DNA from: an uncultured Oscillospiraceae bacterium
GTDB taxonomy: Bacteria > Bacillota > Clostridia > Oscillospirales > Oscillospiraceae
Direction: 5' to 3'
NCBI GenBank assembly: GCA_944385305.1
Contig: CALWWS010000066.1
Span: forward strand, 1-11,913
Length of the DNA: 11,913 nucleotides
A program made the position numbers and the translations under genes. Below the pieces are notes generated by a model, which ran no database searches, had not been told where the DNA came from, and worked only from the letters and a program-made list of their open reading frames with translations. Shown piece by piece: positions 1-6,719 of this stretch; the first letter of the stretch is position 1; every line of letters starts with the position of its first letter.

Positions 1-732
1 GATAAGGACTGTATCGAGGATCTGCGTTTTTACCCCACCCAGAGCTCCCAGTACGCCATTGACCGGGCCATCAGCATCAAGGCCGGGAAGGCCGAGCTGC
101 TGTATGTGTACATTGATGTGGAGCCCATCGGCTTTAACCGGGGGTTCTACACGGTGGATGTGCGCTATTTCTACCGGGTGACTGCCGACGCCTTTGTGGG
201 CGCCGCCCGCCCGGTGGAGATCTGCGGGCTGTGCGTGTTCGACAAGCGGGTCATCCTCTTTGGCAGCGAGGGCACCGCCAAGGTGTTCTCCTCCGAGACT
301 TCCCTGGAGGGCCTGGACGAGCAGAACATCCAAAAGACCAATCTGCCCACCGCGGTGGTGGAGGCGGTGGATCCCATTGTGCTCAACATGAAGCTGGTGG
401 ACGTGTGTGAGTGCCGCCCCTGCGACTGTGAGCTGAGCGAGATTCCCCCCTGCATCTGTGCCTGCTTCGGCTGTGAGCTGTGCTTTGGCAGCGAGGGCAA
501 GCGGGTGTATGTCACCCTGGGCCAGTTCTCCCTCATCCGTCTGGAGCGGGATTCCCAGCTGCTTGTGCCGGTGTACGACTACTGCATGCCTGAGAAGGAG
601 TGCAGCTGCGGCAGCGGCTGCGACGACGACCCCTGCGAGATCTTCCGCCAGGTGAAGTTCCCGGTGGAGGAGTTCTTTCCCCCCAACAACGTGTCCGGCT
701 GCGGCTGCCGGGAGATGAAGGGCTGCCGCTGA
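1..732 (+). CDS. Cysteine-rich protein of unknown function (5'-truncated by window edge)
   Basis: The frame is open from base 1 to a TGA at 730-732, giving 243 visible residues with the N-terminus outside the window. The internal GTG at 106 is not taken as the start, because the frame runs through it and no ribosome binding site precedes it. The visible N-terminal half is beta-rich in character and cysteine-poor. The C-terminal half is dense in cysteine: about 20 Cys overall, with a cluster of nine in roughly 26 residues near the middle (bases 400-485) and CSCGSGC, CGC and terminal KGC motifs. There is no CxxC ferredoxin spacing, signal peptide or membrane segment in the visible part. I do not recognise a named family. 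Cysteine-rich proteins of this kind in spore formers are often coat or exosporium components, but that is only a guess. A metal-binding or disulfide-crosslinked structural protein would also fit. It is followed by a hairpin at 777-808. Confidence 0.8.
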   Translation, partial: DKDCIEDLRFYPTQSSQYAIDRAISIKAGKAELLYVYIDVEPIGFNRGFYTVDVRYFYRVTADAFVGAARPVEICGLCVFDKRVILFGSEGTAKVFSSETSLEGLDEQNIQKTNLPTAVVEAVDPIVLNMKLVDVCECRPCDCELSEIPPCICACFGCELCFGSEGKRVYVTLGQFSLIRLERDSQLLVPVYDYCMPEKECSCGSGCDDDPCEIFRQVKFPVEEFFPPNNVSGCGCREMKGCR

Positions 733-776
733 TCCCCGGTCCCGCCTGCGGACAGAGAAGAGAATCCTGTGTGAAA

Positions 777-808
777 CGCGCCCCCTCCGATCCATCGGAG
801 GGGGCGCG
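777..808. terminator. Bidirectional hairpin terminator between convergent genes
   Basis: A perfect 14-bp GC-rich stem (777-790 with 795-808) closes a TCCA loop. It lies between the cysteine-rich gene stop at 732 and the minus-strand TIGR01906 gene stop at 813. T-tracts are poor on both sides: TTTCAC on the minus strand and GGTTATT on the plus strand. Its position between convergent genes is the main support. Confidence 0.75.
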
Positions 809-812
809 CCGG

Positions 813-1493
813 TTATTCAGCTTGGGTAGGGGAGAGGGGAGCTCTCCGCCGGGTGCGGGTGAGATCGGCCACAATCAGCCCCACGCAGCATAGCAGCATG
901 ACCACCCCGATGAGGATGGCACAGTTGCGGAAGAAAGTCTCGGGCATCACCAGGATAATCTGGTCGGTGGTGGGATCAAAGAGCCAGTTGTCCTTGCCGG
1001 GAAAGAAAATTGCGTGAAAGACGGTAAAGGCGGCGTTGAAGTTCAGACTGGCCAGACCGGCTACCGCCAGCGTAAAAGCGGCGGGGAGAATTCCGGCCCA
1101 GAAAAAGGGCCCGCGCCCCAGCGTCCTGCAAAAGCGCACCCGGCCCAGCCGCCCCAGGATCAGCAGTACCCCACTGACACAGGCGGAGAGGGCCAGGGCG
1201 GCAAAATCCGCCAGAAAGAGGACACGCACATCCGCAAAGTGGCTGCGCCCCGACTCCGACCAGAGGAGCTCCCCGGTGGCAAAGGGCTTACCCAGCACGC
1301 AGAAGTCCAGCACGTCGTCGTAGGCCTGGCGGATAACCTCCTCCGACCAGCCGGTCTGCTGGGGAAGCTGGAGGGTGCGGATCTGGATGTAGTAGAAGGG
1401 GCGGAAGAGGATGGGTACCGAGATGGAGAAGCTCAGCACCAAAACGGCCAGGGCCAGGGTCAGCACCGCGCTGGCCGGCTTGGAAGTACGCAT
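813..1493 (-). CDS. TIGR01906 / DUF1461 family integral membrane protein
   Basis: This 226-residue protein has four predicted membrane helices at about 8-29, 92-114, 130-152 and 189-211. A large extracytoplasmic loop lies between helices 1 and 2, and another between helices 3 and 4. The second loop has the stretch FHAIFFPG..WLFDPTTD.II..MPE.FF (residues 159-188), which I recognise as the signature of the TIGR01906 family of Firmicutes membrane proteins. Residues 71-90 (FATGELLWSE..FADVR) match the family's conserved region after helix 1. The function is unknown. The ATG lies 6 nt past the upstream gene's TGA, and its AAGGA ribosome binding site falls inside the end of that gene, so the two are co-transcribed and probably coupled. 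The C-terminus ends in an Arg-rich cytoplasmic tail. Confidence 0.85.
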   Translation of the reverse strand: MRTSKPASAVLTLALAVLVLSFSISVPILFRPFYYIQIRTLQLPQQTGWSEEVIRQAYDDVLDFCVLGKPFATGELLWSESGRSHFADVRVLFLADFAALALSACVSGVLLILGRLGRVRFCRTLGRGPFFWAGILPAAFTLAVAGLASLNFNAAFTVFHAIFFPGKDNWLFDPTTDQIILVMPETFFRNCAILIGVVMLLCCVGLIVADLTRTRRRAPLSPTQAE

Positions 1494-1499
1494 GCAGTA

Positions 1500-2189
1500 T
1501 CACATCCTTTTGGCCCAGCTGCGGGCGGAGAGAGTGAGGAGCACCTGGGAGGGCAGGTAAAACAGCCACATGCCCACCCGGGCAAAGCCCCCTGCCGGAG
1601 AGGCGGGAATCAGGTTGTACAGCCCCACGCAGATGTCGCAGCCGATAAAGAGAAACAGCCCGGCGGAGAAAAGCACATACCGCCTGCCCCGGGGGCGCAG
1701 GGTGAGGCTCTCCGCCTCGTTGGCCAGCAGCTGGGTGAAGTAAATGCCGCTCAGGGCGTTGAGGGGGGTCAGGGTGTTCAGCACCTGCAAAAGAACACAC
1801 ACCGCGGCCGCCAGGGCGGCGCGGCGCACAAGAACAAGGGGGAGGCGCAGCGCTCCTTCTGCGGCCAGGAGAATGCGGGCCAGGTAGAGCAGCTGCACCA
1901 CGCAGAACAGGGCCACACCTGTTAGATAGCTGCGGTTGAGCACCAGCAGAAAGGTGTCGGAGAGCAGGGTGAAGGCCAGCGCGGCGCTCACCAGCCACCG
2001 GTCCATGCCGGGAGGGAGGGTGAGGCTGAAGAGGAGACACAGGAGGATGGAGAGATACTTGAAGGGGATATCTGCCCCGCTGCCGGGGCGCAGCAAATCC
2101 AGGCAGAGGAAGATGAGATAGAGCGCCAGCTCTCCCCCCACAAACCAGACCCACAGTTTTCCGGATAGCCGCCTTCCATGAACCCCCAT
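1500..2189 (-). CDS. Polytopic membrane protein, YhhN/lysoplasmalogenase-like
   Basis: This is a 229-residue, highly hydrophobic protein with about seven to eight membrane segments. The start at 2189 is chosen because GAGAGGAG sits just upstream, whereas an in-frame ATG at 2252 has no such site and would place codons inside the promoter. Residues 68-105 (SAALAFTLLSDTFLL ... a G-containing helix ... QLLYLARI) and 173-190 (FSAGLFLFIGCDICVGL), with the late helix ending LFYLPSQVLLTLSA, resemble the YhhN/TMEM86 pattern. That pattern has acidic residues in two repeated membrane helices and a terminal aromatic-x-x-x-Q segment. Known YhhN members hydrolyse lysoplasmalogen vinyl-ether lipids, and plasmalogens occur in anaerobic Clostridia, so the role is plausible. 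The match is divergent and the assignment tentative; a membrane protein of unknown function is the fallback. It is the first gene of an operon with the TIGR01906 protein. Confidence 0.75.
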   Translation of the reverse strand: MGVHGRRLSGKLWVWFVGGELALYLIFLCLDLLRPGSGADIPFKYLSILLCLLFSLTLPPGMDRWLVSAALAFTLLSDTFLLVLNRSYLTGVALFCVVQLLYLARILLAAEGALRLPLVLVRRAALAAAVCVLLQVLNTLTPLNALSGIYFTQLLANEAESLTLRPRGRRYVLFSAGLFLFIGCDICVGLYNLIPASPAGGFARVGMWLFYLPSQVLLTLSARSWAKRM

Positions 2190-2223
2190 AGACTGCTCCT
2201 CTCCTGAACTGCGATATGGAACC

Positions 2224-2252
2224 ATTATACTGCAAGCCCCTGCCGGTTGCAA
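2224..2252 (-). promoter_or_regulatory. Sigma-A-type promoter for the two-gene membrane protein operon
   Basis: On the minus strand, TTGCAA (2252-2247), a 17-nt spacer and a perfect TATAAT (2229-2224) lie about 35 nt upstream of the ATG at 2189. Spacing and position are ideal for a vegetative promoter. Confidence 0.75.
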
Positions 2253-2319
2253 GGCATACGCCGCCCGACAGCTTGCCTGCGGCCAAAAGAGACTTTTTTC
2301 TGCAAATTGAAAAAAAGGG

Positions 2320-2348
2320 TTGACACAGAGGGCTTGGCATGGTAATAT
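2320..2348 (+). promoter_or_regulatory. Near-consensus sigma-A promoter for tRNA-Leu
   Basis: TTGACA (2320-2325), a 17-nt spacer and TAATAT (2343-2348), with a TGG extended -10 immediately before the hexamer. The expected transcription start near 2355 is about 25 nt upstream of the mature tRNA 5' end, as expected for a single tRNA transcript processed by RNase P. Confidence 0.85.
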
Positions 2349-2379
2349 AACTCTTGCGCTGAACAGAGCGAAACAAGAC

Positions 2380-2467
2380 GCGCGAGTGGTGGAATTGGCA
2401 GACTCGCTAGATTCAGGTTCTAGTGTGCATTACGCACGTGCGGGTTCAAGTCCCGCCTCGCGCACCA
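2380..2467 (+). tRNA. tRNA-Leu (anticodon CAG)
   Basis: The 88-nt gene includes an encoded CCA end. The acceptor stem pairs GCGCGAG (2380-2386) with CTCGCGC (2457-2463), followed by discriminator A and CCA. The D arm has GTGGTGGAATTGGCAGAC, typical of leucine tRNAs. The anticodon stem CTAGA/TCTAG closes the loop TTCAGGT with anticodon CAG, reading CUG codons. A long class II variable arm (stem GTGC/GCAC) precedes the T arm GCGGG-TTCAAGT-CCCGC. CUG is by far the most used leucine codon in the neighbouring genes, so this is probably the major leucine isoacceptor. Confidence 0.97.
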
Positions 2468-2509
2468 AAAAGAAGGACACCCATATGGGTGTCCTTCTTT
2501 TTTTGTTTT
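2467..2509 (+). terminator. Intrinsic terminator of tRNA-Leu
   Basis: A perfect palindrome centred between 2484 and 2485 (arms 2467-2484 and 2485-2502, core GACACCCATATGGGTGTC) begins at the last base of the tRNA and runs directly into a T-rich tract (2498-2509). A-runs on the other side mean it could also terminate minus-strand transcription. Confidence 0.92.
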
Positions 2510-2628
2510 ACTGCTGCAAACAGACGCAGGATGCATAAGGCAGACAAAATAGAAAAAGTGCGGATTCTATGTAGGCTTCTGAATAAAAAACGTAGTATAT
2601 AGATGAAGAGAAAAAGGGGGGAGCGGAG

Positions 2629-3186
2629 ATGGAGGATGAGCAAATCGTTCAGCTGTTTTTTTCACGTGCCGAGCAGGCCATTCAAGAGCTGGACAGAAAA
2701 TATGGAACCGTCTTTTATGCCATTGCCCACCGCGTTTTAAACAACAGGCAGGATGAGGAGGAGTGCGTCAATGATGCATACCTGGGCGTGTGGAACGCTA
2801 TTCCACCGGCAAGGCCAAACCCACTGCTGCCCTACGTGTGCAAGATTGTTCGAAATCTCTCGTTAAAGGCGTACTACCGGACAAGAGCGGCGAAGCGGCA
2901 GAGCGAATACAGCGTGGCGATCCAGGAGGTGGAACACTGCCTGACAGGCGGGGACAGCGCGGAGGGTGAGCTGGACGCCAGGGAGCTGACCGGTGCAATC
3001 GAGAGCTTTCTGGATACGCTGAACAGGGAAAACCGGGTCATTTTCCTGCGCCGCTACTGGTTTTCTGACAGCTACCGTGAGATCGCAGCCCGTATGGGCA
3101 TGACCGAAAAGACTGTATCCGTCCGGCTGACCCGCATACGCCGGCGGATGAAGCAATATCTGGAGGAAAGGGGGCTGCTGAGATGA
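2629..3186 (+). CDS. ECF-type RNA polymerase sigma factor
   Basis: This 185-residue protein is the usual size for a group IV (ECF) sigma factor. The N-terminal sigma-2 domain (about residues 10-85) contains NNRQDEEECVNDAYLGVWNAIPP, the region 2 pattern with acidic residues before a conserved aromatic/Trp. The C-terminal sigma-4 domain (about 120-180) has L..ENR.IFLRRYW and a helix-turn-helix (YREIAARMGMTEKTVSVRLTRIRRRMK) for -35 recognition. The ATG at 2629 follows a GGGGGGAGCGGAG ribosome binding site. Its last codons overlap the next gene by ATGA, the usual arrangement of an ECF sigma factor with its cognate membrane-bound partner. It would direct polymerase to a small stress or envelope regulon, often including its own promoter. 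The upstream segment 2510-2628 is AT-rich and holds no promoter I can assign with confidence. Confidence 0.93.
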   Translation: MEDEQIVQLFFSRAEQAIQELDRKYGTVFYAIAHRVLNNRQDEEECVNDAYLGVWNAIPPARPNPLLPYVCKIVRNLSLKAYYRTRAAKRQSEYSVAIQEVEHCLTGGDSAEGELDARELTGAIESFLDTLNRENRVIFLRRYWFSDSYREIAARMGMTEKTVSVRLTRIRRRMKQYLEERGLLR

Positions 3187-4106
3187 ATATGGAAGTCTTT
3201 TCCCATGCCATGGGCGAGATTGACAGCGCATATATCCAGGAGGCTATGGTGTACAGGCGCGAGAGGAAAGGGAAGACCCGGGTAAAATGGGGCGTTCTGG
3301 CGGCGTGCGTATGCCTTGCCGCCACGGCCGCTTTCAGCTGGCGGCAGAGTGTGGGGCCGGAGGGAGACAGTCCAGTGGAGGCTGTTGTCATGACGGAGGA
3401 GGGCGCGGTGATACCGCCCCTCTCTGTCTCCCTCTCCTCCCGCGCGCAGACAGATATGCTGGCGTTTTTTATCTATCAGGGCAGAACCTATACCCAGTAT
3501 GAGTGGATAGAGGACGGCGGGGCCGTCGTAGGCGAGTGGCTCGGCAGGGCAACAGGACTCATCGACGAGTGGACGCCGAGAGACGGCTATGTGGAGCTGG
3601 CGGGAAGTGTGAGCGGCGATTTTTACGCGGTCAACGGCTATGACCCCTCTTTTATGCTGTGCATGCAGTATGAGGACGGACAGGTGTCCACCTATATCTG
3701 CAACCGGGGCATCACGCTCCAATATGGCCGCGAGCTGTATGAGGACAGACTGCATCTCTCCGAGAACTGGGTGGCGGTGGAGTATGAGAGCCGGGAGTCG
3801 TGGTACAATTCCCGGGGAGAGGTGTATGCGCTGGGGGAGGAAGATACGGAGCTGCTGGGCGATTTTATCAGGGTGCTCAACACCGGGGTGTTTATGCCCA
3901 CCAGTGAAATTCCCCTGGAGGGGGAGGAGACCTCTGTCTACGACGCGAAGGAGATGTACCACCTGTATTTCAGGCTGAAAAACGGCATGACCGCAGAGCT
4001 GCGCCTGTTTGAGGGCGGATACGTCGCATTTGAAGGCATCCTCGACGTGTGTGTGCAGGTGCCCCGGGAGGAGTTTGACGCCCTGACCGCCCGGCTTGCG
4101 CGCTGA
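3183..4106 (+). CDS. Single-pass membrane protein, probable anti-sigma factor for the upstream ECF sigma
   Basis: The 307-residue product has a cytoplasmic N-terminus (about 1-35) with GEIDSAYIQEAM followed by a basic stretch. One membrane helix (about 36-52, WGVLAACVCLAATAAFSW) follows, then about 250 extracytoplasmic residues. The short N-terminal D-x-x-[YI]-I-x-E-A segment plus one helix is a recurring design for the protein encoded directly after ECF sigma genes in Clostridia. I do not see a zinc-binding HxxxCxxC (ZAS) motif, so it is not a classical zinc anti-sigma factor. The ectodomain is rich in Tyr, Glu and Trp, lacks a recognisable enzyme motif and may sense an envelope signal. The start at ATG 3183 overlaps the sigma stop (ATGA); a second in-frame ATG at 3189 is possible. 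The anti-sigma role is inferred from topology and position. Confidence 0.8.
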   Translation: MNMEVFSHAMGEIDSAYIQEAMVYRRERKGKTRVKWGVLAACVCLAATAAFSWRQSVGPEGDSPVEAVVMTEEGAVIPPLSVSLSSRAQTDMLAFFIYQGRTYTQYEWIEDGGAVVGEWLGRATGLIDEWTPRDGYVELAGSVSGDFYAVNGYDPSFMLCMQYEDGQVSTYICNRGITLQYGRELYEDRLHLSENWVAVEYESRESWYNSRGEVYALGEEDTELLGDFIRVLNTGVFMPTSEIPLEGEETSVYDAKEMYHLYFRLKNGMTAELRLFEGGYVAFEGILDVCVQVPREEFDALTARLAR

Positions 4107-4147
4107 TGTTCTATGCTTTACTGTCTGATCACGACAAAGAGCAGACA

Positions 4148-4182
4148 GCGGCCCCCGTCACCACAGCGGTGACGGGGGCCGC
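4148..4182. terminator. Hairpin terminator between convergent genes
   Basis: A perfect 15-bp GC-rich stem (4148-4162 with 4168-4182) has a 5-nt loop. It lies between the anti-sigma gene stop at 4106 and the minus-strand nucleotidyltransferase stop at 4199. It is followed by AATTTATC on the plus strand and lacks a strong T-run on the minus strand, so it probably serves both genes. Confidence 0.8.
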
Positions 4183-4198
4183 AATTTATCAAATGATT

Positions 4199-5128
4199 TT
4201 ATGCCTGCTTCCACAGGTTGTCGGGGTAGAGCCCCGCCGCGGTCTTTTCCCCAATGGCGGCCACCACGGTGGGTTTGTCCTCCCGGTAGGTGACCCCGTA
4301 CCACTTCTCGCCGCTGCGCAGCACCTTCACCCGGGCCTTCTTCTCATCGATGAGCCGGCTGACCACGCTAGGCAGGAAGTACTCCCCCTTCAGGGGATTT
4401 TCTGCCAGGGCGCTGTCCAGAAAGGCGGGGAAACGGGCCTGGGCCTCCGCCAGGAAGCTGGGGGTAAAGCCCCACAGGTTCATGGACACAATGGCTGTGC
4501 CGGGCAGATGCCCCCAGGTGGCCCCGTTGTCCTCGGTAAAGCGGGCGTCCGCGCCGTCCTTTTCAATGTGGGTGTGCTCCACCACCTCCTCCAGGAAGTG
4601 CTCGCCGTCCTCCCGGCACACGCCCCGGGCCACATGGCCGTGCTCGGTCACCGTGTTGCCCAGCTGGTAGCCCACCATGGCGTACTCATAGCAGTCCGGC
4701 CGGTCGGCGTGGGTGGACAGGTAGTCGTAGATGAGGCGGAAGGCCTCGGGGCCGTAGTAGTCGTCCGAGTTGATGACCGCGAAGGGACCGTCCACCGCCT
4801 TCCGGGCGGCCAGCACGGCGTGGCAGGTGCCCCAGGGCTTCACCCGTCCCTCGGGCACCCGGTAGCCCGCCGGCAGATCGTCCAGCTCCTGGTAGACATA
4901 GCGCACCTCAATGACATTGGAGAGGCGATCGCCGATGGCGGCCTTGAAGGTATCCGCAATCTGGTGCTTGATGACAAAGACCACCGTCTCAAAGCCCGCC
5001 CGCAGGGCGTCGTAAATGGAGTAGTCAATGATCAGCTGCCCGTGGTTTCCCACCGGGTCAATCTGCTTCAGGCCGCCGTACCGGCTGCCCATCCCGGCGG
5101 CCATGACCACCAGAACCGGCTTGTTCAT
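4199..5128 (-). CDS. Sugar-phosphate-type nucleotidyltransferase (NTP_transferase fold)
   Basis: This is a 309-residue protein. The N-terminal nucleotide-binding signature VVMAAGMGSRYGGLKQIDPVG (residues 7-27) matches the G-x-G-[ST]-R...K pattern of the NTP_transferase family. NSDDYYG at about 120-126 supplies the metal-binding aspartates, comparable to the LGDD/NADD segment of related enzymes. Such enzymes transfer NMP from an NTP to a phosphorylated sugar or polyol, making an activated sugar for cell-envelope or exopolysaccharide use. The specific substrate cannot be read from the sequence. The residue after the Arg is Tyr (RYGG) rather than the LxPLT tail of glucose-1-phosphate enzymes, so it is not an RfbA/GalU orthologue. 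The ATG at 5128 has AAAGGAGG eight bases upstream. No sugar-pathway gene lies next to it here, and it has its own promoter. Confidence 0.88.
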   Translation of the reverse strand: MNKPVLVVMAAGMGSRYGGLKQIDPVGNHGQLIIDYSIYDALRAGFETVVFVIKHQIADTFKAAIGDRLSNVIEVRYVYQELDDLPAGYRVPEGRVKPWGTCHAVLAARKAVDGPFAVINSDDYYGPEAFRLIYDYLSTHADRPDCYEYAMVGYQLGNTVTEHGHVARGVCREDGEHFLEEVVEHTHIEKDGADARFTEDNGATWGHLPGTAIVSMNLWGFTPSFLAEAQARFPAFLDSALAENPLKGEYFLPSVVSRLIDEKKARVKVLRSGEKWYGVTYREDKPTVVAAIGEKTAAGLYPDNLWKQA

Positions 5129-5157
5129 GGGGAGTTCCTCCTTTTATGTACCATGCT

Positions 5158-5173
5158 CCGCCCTGGAGGGCGG
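5158..5173 (-). promoter_or_regulatory. Short hairpin in the 5' leader of the nucleotidyltransferase mRNA
   Basis: The perfect inverted repeat CCGCCC/GGGCGG with a 4-nt loop lies between the promoter (5199-5227) and the ribosome binding site. There is no T-tract on the minus strand after it, so it is not a terminator in that direction. It may simply stabilise the transcript. Confidence 0.35.
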
Positions 5174-5198
5174 ATCCCTCTGGCTTTTTTTCTCATTT

Positions 5199-5227
5199 AT
5201 TATAATGCCCCTGGGGTCTGTCCGCAA
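5199..5227 (-). promoter_or_regulatory. Sigma-A-type promoter for the nucleotidyltransferase gene
   Basis: On the minus strand, TTGCGG (5227-5222), a 17-nt spacer and a perfect TATAAT (5204-5199) lie about 70 nt upstream of the ATG at 5128. The -35 box begins only nine bases after the mocR stop codon, and no terminator separates them, so read-through from mocR is also possible. Confidence 0.7.
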
Positions 5228-5236
5228 GTCCCGCCG

Positions 5237-6634
5237 TTAAAAGCCCCAGGCGGATTTGAGCAGGGCAAAGGCGGGGGCGATATCTTCGGCGGGGATGCGG
5301 GTGTACCCCAGCACCAGGGCCGGGGGGCGCTCCGGGGGCGGCGGGGTCAGGTCGTAGGCGGACAGGGGTGACAGGCCCACTCCCACTTTGGCTGCCCGTT
5401 CCACCAGATCCTCCTCCCGGAAGCGGGGGTTCATCTCCAGCAGCAGGTGCAGCCCCGCCTCGCCGCCGGAGAGCGTGCCGGCTTTGGACAGCCCGGTCTC
5501 CCGGGCTGCGGTGATCAGGGCCTCCCGCCGGGCCCGGTAGCGGGTGCGGGCCCGGGAGAGGTGCCGCTCAAAGTGGCCCCGCTCCATGAACTGGGCCAGG
5601 GTGTACTGCTCAAAGGAGGGGACGGTGGAGGAGTAGAACCAGAACTCCCGCCGCCAGCGCTCCAGCAGGTGAGGGGGCAGCACCAGGTAGCTGATGCGCA
5701 GGGAGGGAGCCAGGGTTTTGGCAAAGGTGTTGAGGTAGATCACCCGCTGCGCGGCGTCCAGGCTCTGAAGCGCGGGGATAGGGCGGCCGGAGAAGCGGAA
5801 CTCGCTGTCATAGTCGTCCTCCAGGATGTAGCGATCCGGCTTGGCCCGGGCCCAGTCCAGCAGGGCCCGCCGCCGGGTCACCGGCATGATAATGCCCAGG
5901 GGGAAGTGGTGGGAGGGGGTCACATGGGCCACCCGTACCCCCGCCTGCTCCAGGGCGTCTACCCGCAGTCCGGCCTCATCCAGAGGGATGGGGCGCACCT
6001 GTACGCCGCAGCTGGTTAAGATGCGGTGTGTCTTGGCATAGCCGGGGTTTTCCACCCCGCAGCCTCCCTCACGGCCCAGCAGCTGTACCAGAAGGCCCAG
6101 CAGGTACTCCGACCCGGCGCCCACCACAATCTGCTCCGGGTCAGCCTGAATGCCTCGGAAGCGGTACAGGTGCCGGGCGATGGCCCGGCGCAGCTCGGGC
6201 GCCCCCTGGGGGTGGGAGGCGGAGAGCAGAGCGTTCTCTCTTCCCGCCAGGGTTTCCCGCATCAGCTTGGCCCAGGTGGAGAAGGGGAAGAGGGAGGTAT
6301 CCACTCCGCTGGTGGAGAAGTTATAGGGAAACACTGCCTGAGCCGGGAGGGAGGAAGTGGCGGGGAGGGTGTGCACCGGCGGGGGCGGGGCCTGGGCGGC
6401 CAGCACAAAAAAGCCCCGCTTGGCCTCGGCGCGTATGTAGCCCTCGGCCAGCAGCTGGGCGTAGGCTCCCTCCACCGTGACCACGCTCACCTTCAGGTGG
6501 GAGGCCAGGGCGCGCTTGGAGGGCAGACGCTCCCCGGGCAGCAGGCGGCCTGCTTCAATTTCTCCGCGGATATGGCGGTAGATCTGCTCGTAGAGGGGGC
6601 GGGAGCCCGAGCTGTCCAGCAGTGGGGTGAGCAT
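5237..6634 (-). CDS. MocR/PdxR family regulator (GntR helix-turn-helix fused to class I aminotransferase domain)
   Basis: The product is 465 residues, the typical MocR length. The GntR winged helix spans residues 10-78 (PLYEQIYRHIRGEIEAG ... GERLPSKRALASHLKVSVVTVEGAYAQLLAEGYI). A linker of about 40 residues leads to a fold type I aminotransferase-like domain. That domain has the YDSEFRFSGRP motif and a PLP-lysine at about 306 in TFAKTLAPSLRISYL. The family senses PLP or an adduct and often activates pdxST or amino-acid and GABA genes. The ATG at 6634 follows AGGAGGT with a 6-nt gap; the upstream in-frame start at 6709 would run through the promoter and is rejected. No vitamin B6 or aminotransferase gene is adjacent, so the target is unknown. 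The neighbouring 58-residue gene and nucleotidyltransferase are the nearest candidates, without evidence. Confidence 0.93.
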   Translation of the reverse strand: MLTPLLDSSGSRPLYEQIYRHIRGEIEAGRLLPGERLPSKRALASHLKVSVVTVEGAYAQLLAEGYIRAEAKRGFFVLAAQAPPPPVHTLPATSSLPAQAVFPYNFSTSGVDTSLFPFSTWAKLMRETLAGRENALLSASHPQGAPELRRAIARHLYRFRGIQADPEQIVVGAGSEYLLGLLVQLLGREGGCGVENPGYAKTHRILTSCGVQVRPIPLDEAGLRVDALEQAGVRVAHVTPSHHFPLGIIMPVTRRRALLDWARAKPDRYILEDDYDSEFRFSGRPIPALQSLDAAQRVIYLNTFAKTLAPSLRISYLVLPPHLLERWRREFWFYSSTVPSFEQYTLAQFMERGHFERHLSRARTRYRARREALITAARETGLSKAGTLSGGEAGLHLLLEMNPRFREEDLVERAAKVGVGLSPLSAYDLTPPPPERPPALVLGYTRIPAEDIAPAFALLKSAWGF

Positions 6635-6664
6635 GGCGGCACCTCCTGTGTTTTGGCTTTTTTC

Positions 6665-6693
6665 ATTATATCCGTCCCGTAGGGGAAAGACAA
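6665..6693 (-). promoter_or_regulatory. Sigma-A-type promoter for mocR
   Basis: On the minus strand, TTGTCT (6693-6688), a 17-nt spacer and a perfect TATAAT (6670-6665) lie 30 nt upstream of the ATG at 6634. The -35 box starts 1 nt after the base of the hairpin at 6695-6719, so the upstream gene's terminator and this promoter abut. Confidence 0.75.
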
Positions 6694-6694
6694 G

Positions 6695-6719
6695 GGGGGG
6701 CGCAAGCACTGCGCCCCCC
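6695..6719 (-). terminator. Hairpin terminator after the 58-residue gene
   Basis: A perfect 10-bp stem (GGGGGGCGCA, 6695-6704, with 6710-6719) has a 5-nt loop. It lies just past the stop of the small gene (6735). On the minus strand it is followed by CTTGTCTTT, a weak T-tract that doubles as the mocR -35 region. Confidence 0.65.

Noticed and set aside
1014..2376. Open frames at 1014-1925 (+) and 1288-2376 (-) over the membrane protein operon
   Set aside because: They lack ribosome binding sites and have biased compositions. The second reads through the operon promoter. The chosen frames give consistent membrane helices.
2380..2510. tRNA-Leu 3' end as an attachment site for an integrated element carrying the ECF pair
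   Set aside because: No second copy of the tRNA 3' end, integrase gene or other mobility gene is visible in the window, and the tRNA is followed directly by its own terminator.
2510..2628. A promoter for the ECF sigma gene
   Set aside because: The segment is AT-rich with TATATA-like sequence, but no pair of boxes with good spacing, sigma-A or ECF type, is convincing.
5201..5206. A plus-strand TATAAT in the mocR-nucleotidyltransferase gap
   Set aside because: There is no -35-like box 17 bases upstream on the plus strand (CTCTGG), and no plus-strand gene follows. The same bases form the -10 of the minus-strand promoter.
4106..5371. A 421-codon plus-strand open frame over the nucleotidyltransferase
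   Set aside because: It begins exactly at the anti-sigma stop, crosses a terminator hairpin and the promoter of the opposite gene, and has low-complexity shadow composition. The minus-strand gene has a clear family signature.
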